Below, piece by piece: positions 12,855-23,600 of a stretch of 64,000 nt of DNA (the first letter of the stretch is position 1; each line of letters starts with the position of its first letter). Source of the DNA: Turritopsis dohrnii (lineage: Eukaryota; Cnidaria; Hydrozoa; Anthoathecata; Oceaniidae); assembly GCA_027922465.2 (NCBI GenBank), contig BQMF02000048.1, positions 1,116,001 to 1,180,000 of the forward strand. Reading direction: 5' to 3'. The notes under the pieces were generated by a model. The model saw only the letters and a list, made by a program, of their open reading frames with translations, was not told where the DNA came from and did not search any database. Made by a program: the position numbers and the translations under genes.

Positions 12855-14237
12855 ATGATGTTTAACACCACCGCAGTGGTCGTAACAACTACGCAACAAG
12901 TCGTAACAACTACGCAACAAGTCGTAACAACTACACAGAGTCATGGCAATTCCACCTTCACAACCAGCCTTCCTCTGGCGACTGTTATGAACGGTTCGGA
13001 TATTCATCCCAACGCAACAGCAATTCAGCCTCCTTTTGATGTTGATGCTTTTAAATTAGTAATGGCAGCCTTGTACGCCATTATATTTTTGGTAGGAATG
13101 CCTGGAAATATTTTAGTTATCATGACAATTATACGGGTACCGAAAATGAGGTCAGTGAAGAACATATTTATCGCTAACCTGGCTATCGGCGATCTTGCTA
13201 ATATTATCTGGTGCCTCCCGACGTCATTACTGTCGTTATATATTTCTTGGCCGTACGGCGAAATCGTCTGCAAGTATATCTTTCCGATGGCGGATGTCAT
13301 TATCGGGAACACTATTTTTACGATGGTAGCGATCACGATTGACCGTTATCGGGCAATATGTTATATCTTCAACCGAAAGATCACGTTACGGACAGCCGTA
13401 TTTGTTGTGATTCTTGGTTGGGTTTTGTCGTATTGTCTGCTGGGAGTGCCGTTAGTTATTTCGACACATGTTTCAGCTGGATTTTGGGTAGAACGCAGCT
13501 GCAACTTAACTTGGAAGAGTCGATATCACGAACTGACGTATCGTATCTTATCGTTTGTTTGTCTGTTCTGCGTGCCATTCACCGTCGTGTTGTATTGCTT
13601 TCTGAAGATCAAAGCAAAGTTGATAGAAAACATCCGATTTGCTAGCTCGTCAATGCGTGGTAGGACAACGCTGCAACGAGCAAAGAAAAACCAACGTTTG
13701 ATCAAGATGCTGTTCATCATCTTCTTGTGTTTCACCGTTTGTTATCTCCCGATAAACGTTCTACTTCTAACACTGACCTTTCATCCAGAGTTGGGCAGAT
13801 GGAAGTATGCTGGAATTTTGTTTCAGTTAGCCATTGCCCTCCTCTTCTTCAATTCCATAATGAACCCGATTATCCTTTACCGTCTAAGTCGGGATTACAA
13901 AGCGGCATATTTCCAACAGATTAAATGTTTGTGTCCAAATTCAAAGAACCTTTCAAGAAACTTCGAAAGCATTAGGCGTCGCTATTCCTCCGTATCGTCA
14001 ACGGCTATTATACGTCGAATGTCGTCACTCACAGATGACGAGTCATTGACGCTTACTAGGAGAGAAAGCCTGCATAAATTAAGAGAATACTTGACGTCAA
14101 CACCAAATAATGTTGACAACGTTAAGTCGAGTAATGTGACGTCTGAAAATCATTTGCAGTTGGACGTCATGACGGACAATGAGAAACGAAAGAAAAGTGT
14201 GTCGTGGTCAGAAAGTACTCTTAAAAGTGATTTTTAG
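12855..14237 (+). CDS. Intronless class A (rhodopsin-like) G-protein-coupled receptor
   Basis: A 460-aa seven-helix receptor of the plasma membrane. The N-terminus is a Thr/Gln-rich ectodomain with three VTTTQQV-type repeats and several N-x-S/T sites. TM1 (about 67-92) has the GN pair. TM2 (103-125) has LAIGD. W132 and C139 precede TM3, and the DRY motif is at 163-165. C216 is the likely disulfide partner of C139. TM5 is about 230-252. TM6 has FTVCYLP in place of the usual FxxCWxP, and TM7 has NPIIL in place of NPxxY. The tail has a CLC pair suited to palmitoylation and many Ser/Thr residues. Motif layout resembles peptide/neuropeptide-type receptors, but the ligand cannot be inferred. The start is the first ATG of an ATGATG pair. 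A single uninterrupted exon is typical of many invertebrate GPCR families. Confidence 0.93.
   Translation: MMFNTTAVVVTTTQQVVTTTQQVVTTTQSHGNSTFTTSLPLATVMNGSDIHPNATAIQPPFDVDAFKLVMAALYAIIFLVGMPGNILVIMTIIRVPKMRSVKNIFIANLAIGDLANIIWCLPTSLLSLYISWPYGEIVCKYIFPMADVIIGNTIFTMVAITIDRYRAICYIFNRKITLRTAVFVVILGWVLSYCLLGVPLVISTHVSAGFWVERSCNLTWKSRYHELTYRILSFVCLFCVPFTVVLYCFLKIKAKLIENIRFASSSMRGRTTLQRAKKNQRLIKMLFIIFLCFTVCYLPINVLLLTLTFHPELGRWKYAGILFQLAIALLFFNSIMNPIILYRLSRDYKAAYFQQIKCLCPNSKNLSRNFESIRRRYSSVSSTAIIRRMSSLTDDESLTLTRRESLHKLREYLTSTPNNVDNVKSSNVTSENHLQLDVMTDNEKRKKSVSWSESTLKSDF
12885..12938 (+). repeat. 21-bp coding minisatellite in the receptor N-terminus
   Basis: GTCGTAACAACTACGCAACA is repeated about 2.5 times in frame and encodes VTTTQQV copies in the extracellular N-terminus. 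A 21-bp unit keeps the frame, so copy-number change would alter ectodomain length without breaking the gene. Confidence 0.85.
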
Positions 14238-14452
14238 TTAATTTTATCCATTTTTCATTTTTACCATACAGACTTTAGTTCTGTTTTGTGCCATATATAA
14301 TGCTTCCCATTTCTTTTCAATTCAATTTCTAGAAAGATTCGGCGTGTGGCTAGATCTTACTTTTTCAAACAGCTTTAAGGCCTCCTAAAGCAATACGTTC
14401 TCTCGTTCGAAGATGGGTTAGGTTTGGGGGTTATTGGCCATCCGGTCGGGAT

Positions 14453-14513
14453 CAACCTCGAACCCAGGGTCTCTTGCCTTTTCGATAGGCAAGAGACCCT
14501 GGGTTCGAGGTTG
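14453..14513. repeat. Perfect 26-bp inverted repeat with 9-base loop
   Basis: The left arm 14,453-14,478 begins CAACCTCGAACCCAGGG. The right arm 14,488-14,513 is its exact reverse complement, ending GGGTTCGAGGTTG. The loop is TTTTCGATA. It directly precedes a TACCTTA-family element. The direct repeat GTCGGGAT flanks the hairpin on both sides. Confidence 0.9.
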
Positions 14514-14521
14514 GGTCGGGA

Positions 14522-14627
14522 TACCTTATCTGGGATAATTTCGTCGGGGAAAAGTGATTTTGAAAAAGTGAAATTTATAAGAAAGTATTAGTAAAATTTT
14601 GCAAAATGACGAAATTTTCCCCGTAAG
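14522..14627. mobile_element. Short TACCTTA-family element
   Basis: It begins TACCTTATC, contains GTCGGGGAAAAGTGA and GCAAAATGACGAAATTTTCC, and ends CCCCGTAAG. The interior aligns in inverse orientation to 37,815-37,945. Non-coding. Confidence 0.6.
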
Positions 14628-15129
14628 AAGATGGGACATGAAACTTCTACGCAATAGACCTTTCCCGAATTTCTGTTTAAACACCGTGTTATAGCCTAGC
14701 TTCTAAGTTTCGCCTCTTTTTCAAACCCTTAACCACTTCTAATTATTCCACTGGGGAACTGAAAGAACGAGCAACTATTACTTACTGCAAACATTATGAA
14801 ATTAGAAAAACAATAAAAAAACACAGAAACGAGGCTAAACTTGATAACTATGTATTAACTCGGCATTTAAACAGAAATTCGGGAAAGGTGTATAGAAATG
14901 ACCTGATGAACACAGGAATTGTCAGTAAGCTGTGAACTTACCAGAATACTGGCTGGCTTACATGTAAACAGCTGGTAGTTTTCTTTAGCAAACAGTGCTA
15001 AAGTTTGACGAACAAACAAGAAAGTCCTAGGGTTTACCTCGACCAAGAAAACACTTACCGGCAAACTTTTTTTGTAAGAATTGTTTTTTATGAGAATCTC
15101 TATGCTCGAAAAAAAGCCTATTGAAATGT

Positions 15130-15244
15130 TGTCAAAATCGTCAAAATCTCTCTGCGATGAAGGGCATTTTTATTGAAATACTGTTTATATTTCTATAAAA
15201 ATGCAGTCCAACGCAGTGCTTTTTCTACAAATTTGCCCACTGGG
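15130..15244. mobile_element. CCCAGTGGG-type MITE, copy 1 (left end decayed)
   Basis: It contains TCTGCGATGAAGGGCATTTT, then TTTCTATAAAAATGCAGTCC and CGCAGTG, and ends AAATTTGCCCACTGGG. The same architecture is seen at 15,592, 45,823, 47,618 and 53,757. Non-coding. Confidence 0.55.
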
Positions 15245-15591
15245 AACCTGCAGAGATCGTTCTTCCCTGATTCTAAACTATGACTCATTTATAGGTGCAC
15301 CAAAACCTGAAATTGAATTTTGGCGCCCAATTATGAAGGCCATTTCGAGTTGCGAGTTTAGCACCCTTTACGTAAAAATCAGCGAATGAAAACAAATATA
15401 AAACCACAATATTATGTATTCAATGATTTAATGAAACGTACAGAGAAAATTGATTGGTTAATAAAAGGGTCCACTTCTTGGCAGCAAATCAAACTTCGAA
15501 CAGCTTAGCTGGTAAGCACAAAACTCGCTGGCAAACACAAAACTCGCTGGAATTGCATAACGGTAGGTTTTAGTTTTGATTCCTGGATTAA

Positions 15592-15714
15592 AACTGGGAG
15601 ATTCAAATTTGTTGAAAAATCACTGCGAAGGAGTGCATTTCTATTGAAATATGCACGTGATTTCAATAAAAATTCATCGCATCGCAGTGATTTTTTTGAG
15701 ATTTTGCCTACTGG
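15592..15714. mobile_element. CCCAGTGGG-type MITE, copy 2
   Basis: It contains TTGTTGAAAAATCACTGCGA near the left end, GGAGTGCATTTCTATTGAAA in the middle and ATCGCAGTGATTTTTT near the right end, and closes with GCCTACTGGG. Non-coding. Confidence 0.65.
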
Positions 15715-16251
15715 GTTTGGATTAAAAACAACACTAACATCTCGAAAGTGTGTAATATATTCAGTGAACTTTTCGGCATCACCAATCCCATGATGCATTG
15801 CTCTGTTTACGTTCATCACGGACGACGGATAAGATGATGAACATAATAATTGACAACTCAAGTTTTGTGCTCGAACATTCCTATATTTCTTTATGCTTTT
15901 ATTTCTTAAAACTGCAACAAAGAAATTCCATAGAATATAAATTCAAAAAACGCCTATCTGCATTCAACGCTCAACGCCACACAACCACCACTGAGGCTCC
16001 AAAGGATCGCCATTAGGGGTTCTACCCTCGAATGTTCTGAATGTTAGTGAAAGCAAACCGCCTTCATTTAGAAGAAAGAAACCATTTTGTTTCAGGCGTT
16101 GTATGTTTCTTTTTGGACCAGATTAACCTTTCGAACTGGATACGCCCTTCGTTCTTCATCTCATTATTCCGTGAGAACACTGATCTATTTTTCCAGTTGA
16201 TAGGCGCCACCGTGGGTGCAAATACATCGAATAGAAAGTGAGAGGAATCGA

Positions 16252-19200
16252 TTAAACGCCCATAATATGTTTCTTGAGCCACTTCATGCCAGGCATCAAA
16301 CCATACAGTGAATTTACATGACATTGGCGAACCTAAAAAAAGAATTGAAAGTATTTACAATTTCAATGCTTTACTAAAATCTAAAAGAAAACCTCAAAAA
16401 CATGAATAAATTAATGCACTCGGTTAGCATTCATACTTCAAACGTTCATTGAAATCAAACAAACTCAAAAGAAGACATTTCTCACCTGCCATGGTCGCGA
16501 AAGATTTAATAGGTTCAGCGTGTCAGCTACTTTCAATGCTGATACAGAGTGAATAGTTGCGTTAGGTACCACACACAACACAAGAACCGGAACTTTCGGC
16601 TGCAACCAACGATCATTTATCAAAGCCTTAAATTCGTCAGAACCAAATTTTACTAAAACAGAAAGAATGACATAAAATTAGCATGCAATTAAAAAAATGA
16701 TCTTATTTCACTCAAGGAGCCATAACAAACATAAGTCCTCAGAATAAGGTGGCTTATGTCCACCTAGTTAGATTTGTTAAAAATCAAAAGAACACTTGTT
16801 CAACATTTCAGGCGAGTTACTTTGAGGTTTATAAGACAATAACAGAGAGAATACAGATCTTCCAACCTGAATCTTCACTGGTTCCATTAACAATATATAT
16901 AAACGCATCAATGGTGCTGCACAGCTCTTTTACTGGTTGTGATATTTCCCTGTTTTCACCAAGCAGTCGACTTTTTCTTTCCGCATTAACATCTTGGTTC
17001 TCCCTTTCAGATCTATTAAAAATAATATGAATGAATGAATGAATGAATGAATGAATGAATGAATGAATGAATGAGTGAATGAAGACCAGGTCAAAGTTAA
17101 CATAACGTTAGTGTTAATTATAGGCTCAAGATGGTTGACAAAAGTTTCGGATTCATTTTACTCACTTTGACAATGCATATAAGCATATTAAATCAATAAA
17201 GTATCCATTAGTCTGTAAAGTTACACCACTTCCAACTCCTACAAAAGATAAACATCAGCTTTACACATTTGTAAGGGGACCAGCTTGAACAAAACCTTTC
17301 CATCTGGTTTAAAAGAATCAGTACCTTCAAATTGACCAGGAAATAAACCTTTCACTGAAAACGGAGACGTCGGATCCCATAGCATTCTTTTGACTAAACC
17401 ACTTGAGTCCAGTCCAGATCCAAACATAACAATTCTTGGTACAGAAAACCCAAAAAAATATGAGAGCTTTGATATTTGCATTGGAAATGATAAGGTATTT
17501 CTCTGGAGATTACACCCAGGACAACATCGTAAATAACTAAAAACACAACAATAATATGTTACAATATGTTTTAAAAATTATCTTGGAACAAACTGTATTT
17601 AACTGAAATCATAAAAAATGCTACCTGCATACAGCTAAATGTTTTTTTTCTGCTGAGAATATTTTTCGATAAAAAAAGCAAAAGATTATGTTGAAATTTT
17701 CTCAATCGTTTTATAATAGGAGAGAAATGTCCTTTTGGAACATTATTGACCTTAAAACTCTTAAGTTGACTTAAACTCACATTTCTTTTGGTGCCAAATC
17801 TGGATTGGTTTCATGATAAAGATTAGGGTGTGTCAAATGATCAATCCTTTCCCATGTATGACTTTCACGTGTTAGTTTTTCCAACCATAATAAATTGTCA
17901 TTCAAGTTGTTGTACCACAAACGATTGACTCTTGAGAGTTTACATAATGAATAAACATCAAGATAAGAAAAAATTTTTAGCAGAACATTTGTCTAAAAGG
18001 AAAAAATGTACAAAATGAATACATATTAAAAAACAGTATTTAGATATCACTGTTCATTCAGGGCTTGCAACAGTACATCAACACATGTTATTTGCAAGAA
18101 GAAAAGTTTTCACACATTTCCCCATTAACTGGAGCACAAAATGGTGATAACTATAAAATTGCAAAAATATGATTATACTGATGCTTGATAATGTAACCTT
18201 AGTATTAAGAATTTTCCCCTCTGTAGAATTTTCCCCATCTTCCTGGAGAATTGTATTAATCTTGTTTCCATAATGTCAATTTTATACTTAATAAAGAACA
18301 TATGGACTTTCTGCAGTCTGATGAACAAAGGAGTTTCACCTCACACAATGAACTTTGAAAATTTCACTGCCGAATTATTCTCTGAGTGTTACCACAACGT
18401 CCACTTAGAACTGACTTTGACACCTTCAACGGGAAAAATGTTTCCCGCAAGTACAATCAAATCTGAAGAAGCTTGTGTGGACGTAGCAGCAAGAGGAGTT
18501 TGGGCTAAAGGCTTTCTTTCACGTAAGGGTCTTCAATTCCACTCCCAAATGTTACCTGAAAACCACCCTATCTGCTGCACACACAGTCAACGAACAAGAA
18601 AAGAAACAATCGTATAATAAACGAATCACATCAGTCGATCAAGCCTCCTTCACTCCATTGGTGTTCACTTGTTTTGGAGGCATGAGCAAAGAATGTGGCG
18701 TGCTATTCAAAAACTTGCCAAGCAAATTGCTGAAAAACGCAATCTTAAGCTATAGTGTGACTATGAATTAGCACAGATTATGAATAATTTTCCATCTGAT
18801 TCGTTCATATGTTTTGTGCCTTCGGGCCTCCAGATCACCATTCTTCAAGTCAAATCGACATTGAATTATTGATGAATGAATTGAAGTCAAAAGATTTGAC
18901 TCTTTGAAAGACATACCAGACATAAGACATATCCTGGAAGTATGTTGTATGAATATCTTGTAATGTAAAAGAAATTTGGATTTTTGTAAAAAAATTATAT
19001 GCCATTAAAACAAAGTTTACGTAATAAAAAAAAAGAAGAAAAAAGTTTCACCTTATTGCTGCTCTCATTTTATACTTATACCTTCATAAAAATATAAATA
19101 TAAAAGAATATGTTCCCATTTTACCTGATAGCATCTATATGAAAATTTAAATCTCACAACGGATAATTTTCTTTGAGGGCAATTCACCATAAGAGTATTT

Positions 19201-20397
19201 CATGGGGGACAATCTCTGGTGGGCAATATTCCAGGGAGACCTTATCCAGGCATGCTTCATTCTCCAATGTTCATTACAAGAATGAAAAACATAATTATAG
19301 ATATTAACAATATAGAAAAATTCAAACATGTTTCAAATTTTAATTAAATAACTAGTGTTTATTTATATCTAATATGGTTGAATTTAACTGAACCTCACAA
19401 TTATTTCAAGAGCATGGAACTGTACAATGAAAGCTCAGTTTGCAGTCATGTTTTGTTAGTTTAATTAGCACTTGACTGGTGTTAGCTATAGAATTATCAC
19501 ATATACACATACATCACTAGCTCGTGTTCAATATTTTGTTATTTCTGTGTGTGTTAAATGAATAATGCTGATATTTTATTTCATAATGTTTTGTTCTTTC
19601 AAATGAATAATAAAGACAAGGTAGTCATGTCATTAAACAAACACTCTCATGTGTTTTAATGGGCTTATGAACGTATCTGAGAGGAGATTTGCATTTGAGG
19701 AGTATATATAATTATATAATGGTAACAAAACATCTATATCTTTACAAACTGCTGTCTGGGTTGGTTCACTTTATCACTGTCTTGTTCTTGCCTTTAAGTT
19801 TTTTATGAACATGTCAATGTACTCTCATAGACCATTGAATGTTTTACTATATCAAAGTATATTAAAGTCTTACTTGTGACCAAAACTATGGTACAAAGAT
19901 ATTGTTGATCAAAGATTTTAATGATGTTATACTTTGAAATAAAACTGACTCAGACAATAACAGCTGCCAAAAGTTTGATATATTTCAATGACTGGAATTG
20001 AATTGAATTGATGTTAGCCAATCATATTATTACATTACAGGGTTTGTTTTGACATTTGTGTTATAAATTCATTTCTTATTATCACTTTCAAATTTAAAGA
20101 AAGAAAACTTACAGGAAAATCTGAAAAATGGACGGACGTTGACATCGTAGAAGTTCTTCTTTTTACTACTTCATTACTTTCATTTCCACTTGACGTCACA
20201 CCATAATGGATTTTGCCAGGTACAGAGCCATAAATTTTGGATACTATGTTGATGATAGCATTATCAAAAATAGTGCTATTGAAATTATGAGGTTTTTTCG
20301 AATTCTTTCGATGATCTTTTTCACCAGGATCCTCCAGTCTAGATTCTTCACTATTTTCTTTAGTATAATGAATTACACGTTCCTCTTTTATCTTCAT
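16252..20397 (-). CDS. FBXO4: FBXO4: F-box protein with GTPase-like substrate domain (7 exons, 391 aa)
   Basis: Substrate adaptor of an SCF (SKP1-cullin-F-box) ubiquitin ligase. I place exons at 20397-20113, 17992-17781, 17536-17325, 17238-17166, 17012-16867, 16652-16486 and 16332-16252. All junctions are GT-AG, phases agree, and the sum is 392 codons; the human protein is of similar length. Exons 1-2 join to make the F-box (NVLLKIFSYLDVYSLCKLS then LWYNNLNDNLLW). Exon 3 has YLRCCPGC and RIVMFGSGL, exons 3-4 join as EGVGSGVTLQ, exon 5 has KELCSTIDAFIYIVN, exon 6 has VPVLVLCVVP and LNLLNLSRPWQ, and exon 7 ends in GLMPGMKWLKK. These follow the remembered human FBXO4 segments in order (FGPGLEEL, GIGSGVNFQL, VVDGFIYVAN, PLLVLSCI, GFLNGIEW). 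The acidic/basic N-terminus of about 90 aa is not conserved. Intron 1 holds an antisense retroelement fragment. Divergent with CEP78. Confidence 0.88.
17028..17082. repeat. (GAAT)n microsatellite
   Basis: About 13 GAAT units with one GAGT variant. It lies in FBXO4 intron 4, only about 15 bases upstream (in gene orientation) of the exon 5 acceptor, so it replaces the usual polypyrimidine tract region there. Confidence 0.95.
18327..18768 (+). pseudogene. Fragment of a retrotransposon restriction-like endonuclease domain
   Basis: Translation gives KGVSPHTMNFENFTAELFSE, then LELTLTPSTGKMF, a change of frame, and VRVFNSTPKCYLKTTLSA with NEQEKKQSYNKRITSVDQAS and FTPLVFTCFGGM. These match, in order, the C-terminal region of the intact element at 48,891-52,154 (RHNELRDTLATVIED, PALEPLSGEQ, IKVFNPYAQRYHKTSL, NEREKKRCYNARILQVERGS, FTPLIFTTNGGM). 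A frameshift lies near 18,515-18,530 and an in-frame stop at 18,766. It is an old antisense relic inside FBXO4 intron 1. No 5' part of the element is seen here. Confidence 0.75.
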
Positions 20398-20677
20398 GGC
20401 TTTATAGCATAAAATGTGACTTCTCTGGGTATAATCGGCTTGTATCCTCGCAGCGAAGCAATTTTTATATACAAAAAAATGTTTGCGAATATTGTTTATT
20501 CAGCACTTTCGATTGCAATGTCATTTTCTCAACGTGTTTACATTTAGTGACAGAATTATGAATTAGCCTCGTTTATAAACCATAAGGATTCTTGGAAATT
20601 TGGTCAAAATAAAGATTTAAGAGCGCCAAAATATTAAACGTTGACTGAATTGAAACTAAGTGTTTGCTTTCGGTTTG
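20398..20677. promoter_or_regulatory. Candidate bidirectional promoter between FBXO4 and CEP78
   Basis: The two start codons point away from each other across 280 bp, so both genes must start transcription in or near this interval. No TATA box or known factor site is convincing by eye, and I found no clear ciliary X-box. The call rests on geometry alone. Confidence 0.6.
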
Positions 20678-23600
20678 ATGGCTAAGAGAGAGAAAGGAAA
20701 ACACTTCGAGGACGAATATGGAAGATTATGCATACTGCAGAATCAAGCACCTTTACCCAATCTAACTGCAAATTTGAAAGAAAATTTTATTGATTTCAAT
20801 TCTGATAAAGTGCGAATAAATGAATGGGAACCAATTTTTGGATCCTTGAAGATTGATAATTCGTTAAAATTTATTGCGATACGAAGCTGTTGGAGAAATA
20901 CTGAAGAATATGATGAAGGTATCATAGAGTGTTCTACAAAATGTATTTTATTAGGGTCTCTTATAGACAAGTTTTGGATGTTAATTATACATGCCGCCGG
21001 TAAAAGCTGACTTTTTGGCTCCGACCAAACATTATTGCATTAATTTTCACTCTCCATCACTCTCCATCACAGAAGTTGTTATATCCTTACATCTACGCTG
21101 TTGTTGAATATACTATATATATATTAAGATTTCTGCGCATTCCCCCTCTGTTTATTCATTTATGCAGAAATTCTTCGGATCTGATACCGATAGAATAAAC
21201 AGAGTAGTAATTATATACTGTTTGAAATTCAAAATAAATTATATCTCTAAATTATATCTCCTCCACCTCTAAGTAGAGAACAGTTTGCTAACAAAAAAGA
21301 CAGCCGTGCGTCAGGAGAGGAGGGATATTATGGGGATCATTTTATTTATTTTATTTATTTCTGAATCTTTATACAGGATAAAAACTAAAGTATTTACAAA
21401 TATATACAATATATACAGCAATACTTCTTTCCAAGTTTGTCCTGTTTTTAAGAAAAAGAAAAAGAACAAGGCAAAAAGGCTAAAAAGACTAAAATTTAAT
21501 TAAAATACATAATCAATTGTAGGTTATAATACAGCTTGTCCCATAGATCGACGAATGGAAAAATGAAGGTAGGTAGGATAGATAGATAGTATGGCACACG
21601 CTGTTATAAATACTTTAAAATCAAAAATGATGTTCAGAGAGGGAAGACTGAAATTCAGCCAGGCTGTTTCTCAGCCTAATCTCTCGTGGGAGGCTATTGA
21701 ACAATTTAGCACCGTTGAAATAAAAACTTTGTCTAGCAACTTCCAGTTTAACTGCTTTTAGTTTAATCATATGATTGTTATTTCGAGTACACCGGCCATG
21801 TTTAGATATTTCAAAGTATCTGTTAAAGGTGTAGCTTCCAGTTTTCTCACCCAGACATTTCTTAACTAACATACAATTTTGTTTGTTCACTTCTTGAAAT
21901 ACATCTTTGACATTTCTACCAAGTGTTATCGCACTCGCTCGACGGGTGAGTGAGGACAAACGTTCTTTCTGAGTATTAGTAAACGCTGACTTTACTGGAC
22001 CCGAATAAGTCAACAGTGGCAGTATCATCATGTTGTAAATCTTTGTCGCAGCATCGACGTTTAACAAGCTACGAACACTCTGGAGCAGACGTAGTCGACT
22101 GCAGGCAAGTTTGTAGGAACGGTTGAAATTTGTATTGAGTGACAAGTTGGAATCAAGGATGTTACCAAGATAAACGTATTCCTTGACAAAAGATAACTTC
22201 GTACCATTGTAAACAATATTCAGATCTTTTCCATGCATTTTAATACGTTTACTCGTTCCAAATAACATTACCTCTGTTTTACCTTTCTTGAGGTTAAGTA
22301 ACAGTTCATTCTTACTACAGTACTTTCCAACTTTCTGCATTTCTTCATTCAAAACACACTCGATCTTATCAGCATTGTTGCCACCATAGACGAGAACCGT
22401 ATCATCTGCATACTTTATAACACTAGCATTGACATTATCTACAAGATCATTGAAGAAAATAATGAAGAGCAGGGGCCCAAGGATGGACCCCTGTGGAACA
22501 CCACAGTATATAGGCTCTGGATTTGATAAGGTATTGTTTTTCTCAACCACTTGTAGCCTACCAAAAAGATAATCAATGAACCATTCCAACTCTCGACCGG
22601 ATACACCATACGTTTCCAGCTTGTCAATCAAAAGGCTATGACCAATGGTGTCAAAAGCCTTTGATAAATCCAGATAAATTACTCCTACCATATTTCCATT
22701 ATCAAGTTCGTTTCGGATGTGGTCACACAAGAGTGTGGCCGCCATTTTTGTCGATCGTTGTTTACGGAAACCGTATTGATTCTCTGATAAAAGTCCATTT
22801 CTTTCCAAGTAAGACAACAGCTGAGAATGTATCGATTTTTCCAGAATTTTTGAGAGGACGGGTAGCACTGATATGGGGCGATAATTTTGTGGTATATTAT
22901 TTAGTTATTTAGTTATCAAGGAAAGCCAAACACAACACAACTTGTGTATGATTTTTCTTTTCTGATTTTCTATGAAAAGAAAGACATATGAAATCATCCT
23001 CATTGCCAAACATTGCTAGTGCCGCAAAAAACACTTTGATGAAATTAATTGGAATGGGGAATGAAAAATAAACAAAAAAATATTAAAAGAAATGAACGAT
23101 GTTTTTGGGGTTTATGCTGTGAGGACATTAAAAAATAGAAGAACCTTCTGCATTTAATAAGAAAACTTATTAATCGAAGAACAAAAAATTACCTCATATC
23201 ATATCACACAACAGAACAAGCAAGTTAACTTTTCAAATGATTGTAGTATAGTTTGGCACGGTGGATATCACATGCACGGTATGCATAGGAACAGTTAACA
23301 AATGTATGACACAGTAATTTATGTCAATTTTTAGTTGGAGCAAAGTCAGATTTTACCGCATGTTTAATTACAAGCTAACGGCCCTGTTGAAACAAACTTC
23401 ATAAAACTTAGGCAATCTTATCATATTGCCTTTAAAAGGGCCTCCTGATGACCAAATAAGTGGATAAAATCTAAATGTATCAAGAACACCTAATTACCTG
23501 AAAATGCATGTACATGCCCACAGGAAAATGACTTGATAAATATCATTTAACATAGGTGCATAAAACAATTCTACATCAAAGAATGCTAATGTTTATAAAC

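Larger units (their letters stand above)
14238..16251. other. Intergenic interval between GPCR and FBXO4
   Basis: No gene is supported. It holds a perfect hairpin (14,453-14,513), a short TACCTTA-family element (14,522-14,627) and two copies of a CCCAGTGGG-type MITE (about 15,130-15,244 and 15,592-15,714). The 3' untranslated region of FBXO4 should lie just below 16,252. Confidence 0.5.

Noticed and set aside
14488..14513. tRNA gene suggested by GGGTTCGAGGTT
   Set aside because: No cloverleaf, A-box or acceptor stem; the box lies in a perfect hairpin arm.
16064..16324. 86-codon minus-strand frame with protein-like look (WFDAWHEVAQETYYGRLID)
   Set aside because: It overlaps the last FBXO4 exon in another frame. 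The FBXO4 frame fits splice phases and matches the family's GFLNGIEW region, so this one is a shadow.
20660..20662. GTG at 20,660 as the CEP78 start
   Set aside because: The in-frame ATG at 20,678 better fits the family N-terminus and eukaryotic initiation.
22439..22912. Overlapping small frames inside the LINE at 21.6-22.9 kb
   Set aside because: Shadows of the reverse transcriptase frame.
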